The position numbers and the translations under genes are program-made. The notes below the pieces were generated by a model that was not told the DNA's origin, did no database searches, and worked only from the letters and a program-made list of their open reading frames with translations. DNA of 64,000 nucleotides from Rubellimicrobium thermophilum DSM 16684. GTDB lineage: Bacteria; Pseudomonadota; Alphaproteobacteria; Rhodobacterales; Rhodobacteraceae. How positions within the stretch are numbered: the stretch's first letter is position 1; every line of letters begins with the position of its first letter. Of this stretch, positions 58,026-64,000 are shown one piece after another. The stretch is from positions 1,141,606 through 1,205,605 of the forward strand of contig NZ_KE557320.1 of assembly GCF_000442315.1 (NCBI RefSeq). Reading direction: 5' to 3'.

Positions 58026-58949
58026 ATGCCGATCACCCGCCGCACCACATTTCTTGCAGGCGCCGCGCTGACTCTTGCAGCACCGGCCCTCCTGCGCCCC
58101 CGACCCGCTGCCGCGCAGGGCGTCCCTGCCGCCCTGCCCCTGCCGCCCAGCCGCACCATCGCCCTGGGCAACTGGCGGGTCAGCGCGCTGCTTGCCGGCA
58201 TGGGGCAGAGCGGAAACCCGCAGGAAACCTTCGGCCTGAATGTCGAACCGGAGACCTTTGCCCGCGTCTCGGCAGAGAACTTCATCCCCGCCGACCGCAG
58301 CGTCGGCTTCTTCACGCCCACGCTGGTGGATACAGGGAGCGAGCGCATCCTGTTCGACACCGGCATGAATGCGGGCGGGATCGTGCAGGCCCTGCAGCAT
58401 GCCGGCCATGCCCCTGCCGATGTGACCCATGTGGTCCTGACGCACATGCATCCGGACCATATCGGCGGGCTGACCGACGACAGCGGCGCGGCGACCTTCC
58501 CTGCGGCCACCTACATCGCAGGCCGCGTCGAGTTCGACCACTGGGCCGCTCAGGGCAACGAGAACTTCGAGACCAAGGTGCGCCCCTTCGCCGAGACCAT
58601 GACCTTCGTCGAACCCGATCAGGAGGTGATCCCGGGCATCACCGCGATCGAGGCCCATGGGCACACGCCCGGCCATCTCGTCTTCCGTCTGGAAAGCGAC
58701 GGGCAACCGCTGATGCTGACAGCCGACACGGCCAATCACCATGTCTGGTCGCTCGCCCATCCCGACTGGGAAGTCCGGTTCGATGCCGACAAGGACCGGG
58801 CGGCGCGGACGCGGCGGCGGATCCTGGGGATGGTCGCTGCAGAACGCATGCCGATGCTGGGTTATCATCTGCCATTCCCGGCCATCGGCTATGTCGAGGT
58901 CGCGGGCGACGGATTCCGCTGGGTGCCGATGACCTATCAGTTCCTCTGA
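58026..58949 (+). CDS. MBL-fold metallohydrolase with Tat-type signal
   Basis: 307 residues. The N-terminus RRTTFLAGAALTLAAPALL is a twin-arginine-like signal; the domain carries LTHMHPDHIGG (HxHxDH), GHTPGHLVF and DTANHH, the metal ligands of metallo-beta-lactamase-fold hydrolases. It resembles quorum-lactonase-like and related periplasmic hydrolases; a substrate cannot be assigned. The gene starts 113 bases after the metallopeptidase on the same strand. Confidence 0.88.
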   Translation: MPITRRTTFLAGAALTLAAPALLRPRPAAAQGVPAALPLPPSRTIALGNWRVSALLAGMGQSGNPQETFGLNVEPETFARVSAENFIPADRSVGFFTPTLVDTGSERILFDTGMNAGGIVQALQHAGHAPADVTHVVLTHMHPDHIGGLTDDSGAATFPAATYIAGRVEFDHWAAQGNENFETKVRPFAETMTFVEPDQEVIPGITAIEAHGHTPGHLVFRLESDGQPLMLTADTANHHVWSLAHPDWEVRFDADKDRAARTRRRILGMVAAERMPMLGYHLPFPAIGYVEVAGDGFRWVPMTYQFL

Positions 58950-59027
58950 CCATGGCGGCCGGGGTCCGGGCGGATTGCATCCCATCCCCGGCCCCGGCAT
59001 GGTCGCCATGACCCTGCAGAGGCTGCC

Positions 59028-59974
59028 ATGCGCGACATCCTGACCGTCACCCTGAACCCTGCGCTCGATTTCGCCACCTCCGTCGATCACGTGATTCCCG
59101 GCGTGAAGCTGCGCTGCGCCCCGCCCGGACGGATCCGGGGGGCGGCGGCATCAATGTCAGCCGGGCGATCCGTCTGCTGGGCGGCACCTCCCGGACCTTC
59201 GTCGCCCTGGGCGGCCGCAACGGCGCCACCCTCGCCGAGCTGATGCGCGAGGCGGGGCTCGATGTCATCATGCACGAGGCACCGGGCGAGACCCGCTCCT
59301 CCCTCTCGGTGCTCGAGACCAGCCGCGGCCATCAGTTCCGCTTCATGTTGCCGGGGCCGCCGTGGTCCGTCATGGATGTCATTGCCGCCGAGCGCGCGAT
59401 CGTCGAGGCCGCCCAGCCCGGCGGGCTTGTCGTGATCTCGGGGACCCTGCCTCTCGGCGTGCTGCCCAATGTCGTCCCCGACCTCTGCGGCAAGCTGCAG
59501 GCCAAGGGGTGCGAAGTGGCCGTGGACATCTCCGGTCCCGCGCTCCATCTGCTGGCCCGGGCGCAGGGGCCGCAGCCCGACATCCTGCGGATGAACCAGG
59601 AAGAGGCGGACGATCTTGCCGGGCATGTCCTGCCCTCGCTTCAAGCCAGCGCGGATTTCGCCCAGCTTCTTGTGCGGCGCGGCGTGGCCAAGGTCGTCGT
59701 CGTGGCACGCGGGCCGGAGGGGTCTGTCCTGGCGACCGAGACGGAACGCTGGCATTCGCGTGCCGCGGATGTGCCGGTCCGCTCCAAGGTCGGCGCGGGC
59801 GATACCTTCGTGGGCGCCTTCCTGCTCGCTCATGCGCGGGGTGAGGCCTGGCCCGATGCCCTGCGGCGGGGGGTCGCCGCCGCTTCGGCCGCCGTGATGA
59901 CCGAGGGCACCCAGCTCTGCCGTCGCGAGGATGCCGAGCGTCTCGTGGATCTCTGCCCGCTCCAGCCGATCTGA
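59028..59974 (+). CDS. 1-phosphofructokinase/PfkB family sugar kinase (single-base frameshift)
   Basis: DILTVTLNPALDFATSVDHV is the start of a FruK/PfkB-type kinase; GGGGINVSRAIRLLGG (glycine-rich substrate motif), LRMNQEEADDLAG and KVGAGDTFVGAFLLAH (catalytic Asp and anion hole) follow. One base is missing near 59126-59131; restoring it links APP to RTDPGGGGINVS and gives 315 residues. It may act as 6-phosphofructokinase or on fructose- or tagatose-type phosphates; no PTS genes are nearby. Confidence 0.88.
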
Positions 59975-60122
59975 GATCCGTCAGGGGATGCGGGCGGGCG
60001 GGCCGGGGGTTGCCTGCCCGCCTCGCCCCGTCGCCACCCCGGCGGAGAGGGGCGACAGGCCAACCCTGCGGCGCGGCAAGAAGCCGGTCGCCATCGCGGC
60101 GCCCCGGCGCGTCCCGTCTGTC

Positions 60123-61823
60123 TCAGGCTGTCCTTCCCCTGACCTGCCGGGGAGGGCTCTCATCCCCCCCCTCATCCCGCCAGCGGTTGACGATGGGATA
60201 GCGGCGGTCGAGCCAGAAGGCCCGCCGCGTGAGCCGCGTGCCAGGTGCCGACTGGAAGCGCTTCCATTCGGCCCCATAGAGCAGGGCCTCCACTTTCTTC
60301 ACGGTAGCCCGGTCGAAACCGGCTGCCATGCAGTCCTCCACGGATCCGTCGGCCTCCACCAGGATTTCGAGGATCGCATCGAGAACCGGATAGGGCGGCA
60401 GCGAATCCTCGTCCTTCTGGTTCTCGCGCAGTTCGGCCGTGGGGGGCTTGTCGATGACGCGGGGGGGGATGACCTCGCCGGCGGGGCCCCGCATCCAGGG
60501 GCGGTGATGGGCATTGCGCCAGCGGCAGGTCTCGAAGACGCGGGTCTTGTAGAGATCCTTGAGCGGGTTGTAGCCCCCGGCCATGTCGCCATAGATCGTG
60601 GCATAGCCGACGGCCATCTCGCTCTTGTTGCCGGTGGTCAGCAGCATTTCCCCGAACTTGTTGGACAGGGCCATGAGCAGGAGGCCGCGCAGGCGGCTCT
60701 GGATGTTCTCCTCGGCGATTCCCGGTGCGGTGCCGGCGAACAGGGGCGCGAGCGCCGCGCCCACGGCCTCCTGCGGGCCGGTGATGGGAATCTCGTCGAG
60801 GCGGCAGCCCAGGCGTTGCGCAACGGCCGCCGCATCCTCGAGACTCGTGCGGCTGGTGTAGCGCGACGGCAGCATCACGCAGCGCACATGATCCGGGCCG
60901 AGGGCATCGCAGGCGATGGTCGCCACAAGGGCCGAATCCACCCCTCCCGAGAGGCCGAGCAGCACCCGTTCGATGCCGGACTTGGCCAGATACCCCCGCA
61001 GCGAGACGACCATCGCGTGATAGTCCTGCTCCACGGCGGGCGGCAGCGGCGGGACATCCCCGCCTTCGGGCACCCAGCCCTGCGGCGTGCGATGAAAATC
61101 CACATGGACCACCGCCTCTTCGAAGAGCGGCAGGCGGCGGACGATCTGCCCGCCGCGGTCCAGCACGAAGGAGCCGCCATCGAAGACCTGATCGTCCTGC
61201 GCCCCGACAAGGTTGAGATAGACAAGCGGCAGGTCCGTCTCGCGCACGCGGGCAACCATCCGGTTCATGCGGACCGCATGCTTGCCCCTGTAATAGGGCG
61301 AGCCGTTGATCACGAGCAGCAGACCCGCTCCCTTCGCATCCATCTCGGCGGCCACGGTCGGGAACCAGGCATCCTCGCAGACCGGGGTGCCCACCCGCAA
61401 GGGCCCGATCGCGAAGGGATCGCCGGGCGGTCCCGGCGTGTAATGGCGCCGTTCGTCGAAGACGGTGTAGTTGGGCAGTTCATGCTTGAGCTTGCGCCCG
61501 GCCACGCGCCCCCCCTGGAGCAGCCAGGCCGCGTTGTAGAGCGCCCCGCCCTCCGCCCAGGGCGCGCCGATCAGCAACGGCGGGCCATCCGCAAGCTCGG
61601 CGGCAAAGGCCTCCACGGCGCGGATCGCGTCGCGATGGAAGACCGGCTTCGACACCAGATCCTGAAGCTGATAGCCGGTGGCGAACATCTCCGGCAGGGC
61701 CACGAGATCGGCGCCGGCCGCGCGACCCTCCTCCCATGCGGCGCGCGCCCGGGCGAGATTGCCCGCAATGTCGCCCACGGTCGCATCGAGCTGGGCGAGC
61801 GTCAGGCGGAAGCGGTCGGTCAT
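60123..61823 (-). CDS. nadE: Glutamine-dependent NAD+ synthase
   Basis: 566 residues. The N-terminal nitrilase-like glutaminase has its Glu in LVALPEMFATGYQ, Lys in KLKHELPNYTVFDERRHY and Cys in VGTPVCEDAWFP. The C-terminal synthetase has the P-loop LGLSGGVDSALVATIA. It amidates deamido-NAD with glutamine nitrogen. Start ATG at 61823 with AAGGAG ahead; the frame is open upstream but without family sequence. Single gene, convergent with the kinase. Confidence 0.96.
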   Translation of the reverse strand: MTDRFRLTLAQLDATVGDIAGNLARARAAWEEGRAAGADLVALPEMFATGYQLQDLVSKPVFHRDAIRAVEAFAAELADGPPLLIGAPWAEGGALYNAAWLLQGGRVAGRKLKHELPNYTVFDERRHYTPGPPGDPFAIGPLRVGTPVCEDAWFPTVAAEMDAKGAGLLLVINGSPYYRGKHAVRMNRMVARVRETDLPLVYLNLVGAQDDQVFDGGSFVLDRGGQIVRRLPLFEEAVVHVDFHRTPQGWVPEGGDVPPLPPAVEQDYHAMVVSLRGYLAKSGIERVLLGLSGGVDSALVATIACDALGPDHVRCVMLPSRYTSRTSLEDAAAVAQRLGCRLDEIPITGPQEAVGAALAPLFAGTAPGIAEENIQSRLRGLLLMALSNKFGEMLLTTGNKSEMAVGYATIYGDMAGGYNPLKDLYKTRVFETCRWRNAHHRPWMRGPAGEVIPPRVIDKPPTAELRENQKDEDSLPPYPVLDAILEILVEADGSVEDCMAAGFDRATVKKVEALLYGAEWKRFQSAPGTRLTRRAFWLDRRYPIVNRWRDEGGDESPPRQVRGRTA

Positions 61824-62005
61824 CGGCTGGCTCCTTCGCGATTGCAGCGATGGTAGCAGCCGGCACGTCATGGGAAAGTCCCATCCCCCGGACCCCCGGC
61901 GCAGACCCCCGCACCCCGCCGGGGCTGTCGGCACGACCGTTGTCAGCCTGCCGGGCTGTGGATAGTCTGTCCCGCAAGTCAGAACACAGGGCCGGGGGCG
62001 GGTGC

Positions 62006-63933
62006 ATGGGACCGAAGGGCTTCGGGGGCGTCGTCCTGAGCGTCGGGGCGTTGATCGCGACCACGACAAGCGCCCAGACCATCGAGACGAAGCAGTACGA
62101 GGATGGTGGCGTCTACGAGGGCACCTTCCTCAACGGCCGCCAGCACGGACAGGGCACCTACCGCCTTCCCAACGGCTACGAATACACCGGCGAATGGTTC
62201 GAAGGCGAGATTCGCGGCCAAGGCCGCGCGGTGTTCCCCAACGGATCGGTCTATGAGGGCAGCTTTGCCCGCGGCAAGCCCGAGGGCGAGGGACGCATCA
62301 CCTTCGCCGATGGCGGCACCTATGAAGGCACATGGGAGGACGGGCGCATCAGCGGGCGTGGCGTGGCCGTCTATGCCAATGGCGTGCGCTACGAAGGCGA
62401 GTTCCGCAACGCCATGCATCACGGCCGCGGCGTCATGACCTCGCCCAACGGCTATGTCTATGACGGCGAATGGGTGAACGGCGTCAAGGAAGGACAGGGG
62501 CGGATCACCTATCCCGATGGATCGGTCTACGAGGGCACGCTGGTCGCCGACAGGCGCGAGGGAACGGGAACCCTGACGACGCCCGAAGGCCTGATCTATG
62601 CCGGCGAATGGCAGGACGGAGAGATCGAGGGCCGCGGCTGCCTGCTGCGCCTCGAGGGCGGGCTGCCGGAGGAGGGCCCCCTGCCCGTCATGGTCGCCTT
62701 CGAGGACGGGGCATGCCGCGTGACGCCCGCCGCCGGGGCGGAAGGGCTTCGCTACGAGCTCTACGAAGGCCACTTCGCGGCCGGCAAGCGCGAGGGCGAA
62801 GGCCGTGTCCTCTACGCCAATGGCGACCGCTACGAAGGCCACTTCGCCAACGACCTGCGCCATGGCGAAGGAACCTTCCGGGGCGCGGACGGCTATGAGT
62901 ATGTCGGCCAGTGGTCCGAAGGCCGGATCGAAGGCATGGGCCGGGCGACCTACCCGGACGGCTCGGTCTATGAAGGACCGTTCCGCGCCGATCTGGCCGA
63001 CACCACGGGCGAGTGCAGCCCCCCCCGCGGTGGATCTTCTGCTGACGGCCACGGCGTCTGACAGCCCCACCGAGCCCGCCGTTCCCTCGGCATCCCCCTC
63101 CGGAACCCCGTCCGACACCACCGCAGAGGCCGCAGCGGCCACCGGGGACGGCGCCGCAGCCCCCCCCCGCCGCCGGCATCGCCGGCGATGCCACCGCCAC
63201 GGACGAATCCGGCGCCACGGCAGACAGCCCGCCGCCCGCGACCGGCGCGGACGGGTCCCTCTGGGCCTCCGGCGACTGTGTCTTCGTGCCGGGGCGGATC
63301 ACCTATCCGGACGGATCCAGCTATGAAGGCGAATGGCGGGCCGGCGTCATCGAAGGCGTCGGCATCGCCCGCTATGCCAATGGACTGACCTATGTCGGCG
63401 AGTTCCGCGAAGGGCGCCAGCACGGGCGGGGACGGATGACCTATCCCGACGGCTACATCTACGAAGGCGACTGGGCCGAGGGGCAGCGCAACGGCCGGGG
63501 CCGCGCGGTCTATGCCGACGGCACGGTCTATGAAGGCGAGTTCCGCAACGGACAGCGCCACGGCCAGGGCCGCATCGCCATGCCCGGCAGCACCGATGCC
63601 GATGGCAACCCCCTGCCCGGCTTCACCTATGAAGGCCAATGGGAGAATGGCGAGATCTCGGGCCGCGGCATAGCCACCTACGCCAATGGCGATGTCTACG
63701 AAGGCGAGTTCCGCAACGGCCGGCGCGAGGGCGAAGGCACCATGCGCTACGCCACGGGCCAGGTCGAAAGCGGCCAATGGACAAACGGCGCCTTCGTGGG
63801 GGGCGGCGAGGCCTCTCCGACCGACGGGGCCGCGCCCGGAGGGGCTGAGGCCGCCGCGCCGGATACCCCCGCAGAGGCCATCCCCGACGCCGCTGCCGAA
63901 GAGGAGGCGACACCGGCCGAATCGGGCGGCTGA
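62006..63933 (+). CDS. Exported MORN-repeat protein (two single-base frameshifts)
   Basis: A signal peptide (GFGGVVLSVGALIATTTSA) is followed by about 12 MORN repeats of 23 residues (consensus YEGEWxxGxxxGxGxxxYPDG), a linker of about 75 residues rich in Ser/Thr/Pro/Ala and bounded by cysteines (TTGECSPP, ASGDCVF), seven more repeats and an acidic Ala/Glu/Pro tail. Two homopolymers carry one extra C each: C8 at 63019-63026 and C9 at 63160-63168. Removing both gives 641 residues. MORN repeats often bind lipid or protein; an exported one suggests an envelope role. Confidence 0.85.
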
Positions 63934-64000
63934 GGCGCGGACAGGCGCCAGAGCATCCCGTCCGATGCGGTCACCATAGCCGTCCACTCCCCCGGCATCA
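63934..64000 (-). other. Right edge, possible end of a minus-strand gene
   Basis: 67 bases. On the minus strand a frame enters from the right reading MPGEWTAMVTASDGMLWRLS and stays open into the MORN gene. The stretch looks protein-like but is too short to identify. Confidence 0.3.

Overview
The window is a single chromosomal segment of very high G+C. It looks like an alphaproteobacterium of the order Rhodobacterales (Rhodobacter/Paracoccus relatives). The evidence is the complex I cluster order with its lineage-typical accessory genes (DUF5333, DUF5337, a carboxymuconolactone-decarboxylase-like gene), the phaZ-phaC-phaP-phaR block, the ExbB-like/OmpA-like pair, homospermidine synthase and Hint/RTX proteins. 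I see no integrase, transposase, CRISPR array, tRNA or rRNA, so this is mostly core genome.

Layout. 1-16.3 kb, minus strand: NADH:quinone oxidoreductase genes nuoA-B-C-D-(lipoprotein)-E-(DUF5337)-F-(DUF5333)-G-(lipoprotein)-H-I-(CMD-like)-J-K-L-M; nuoM runs off the left edge. A small plus-strand gene between nuoF and the DUF5333 gene interrupts the cluster. 16.5-18 kb: DUF1622 and VOC proteins, and creA. 18.1-23.3 kb, plus strand: a gamma-glutamyl-polyamine type catabolic operon (class I amidotransferase, glutamine-synthetase-like ligase, VOC protein, FAD amine oxidase, class III aminotransferase). 23.4-27.8 kb: polyhydroxyalkanoate genes phaR, phaP, phaC and divergent phaZ, with a clear operator inside the phaP promoter. 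27.8-29.3 kb: two alpha/beta hydrolases. 29.5-32.7 kb: thrS, a cold-shock protein and rlmJ. 33.1-40 kb: TerB-like protein, PhnD-like protein, a polar-amino-acid-type ABC transporter (ATPase, two binding proteins, two permeases) and a second glutamine-synthetase-like ligase. 40-43 kb: a MotA/ExbB-like plus OmpA-like envelope pair. 43.1-48.6 kb: chaC, DUF2125, extensin-like protein, tyrC, hisC, DsbA-like protein. 48.8-56 kb: an RTX protein, homospermidine synthase, rpsD, and two Hint-domain proteins, one with a long RTX array. 56-64 kb: gltX, a zincin-like metallopeptidase, an exported MBL-fold hydrolase, a PfkB kinase, nadE and an exported MORN-repeat protein.

Sequence quality matters here. 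At least 17-19 genes' worth of sites show a reading frame broken by exactly one base, often in a G/C homopolymer, including in nuoB, nuoE and nuoL. In every case where the gene ends are clear, adding or removing one base restores a whole number of codons and a normal family sequence. The most economical reading is uncorrected indel errors in the assembly rather than pseudogenes; I annotate these as CDS and give each site.

Functional themes: respiratory chain entry; nitrogen acquisition from amines or amino acids through two glutamine-synthetase-like ligases with a dedicated ABC importer; polyamine synthesis (homospermidine); and carbon storage as PHA under PhaR control. Candidates for under-described biology are the complex I accessory proteins, the ExbB/OmpA coiled-coil pair, the TerB/PhnD-like gene couple ahead of the ABC ATPase, the paired Hint proteins and the exported MORN protein.
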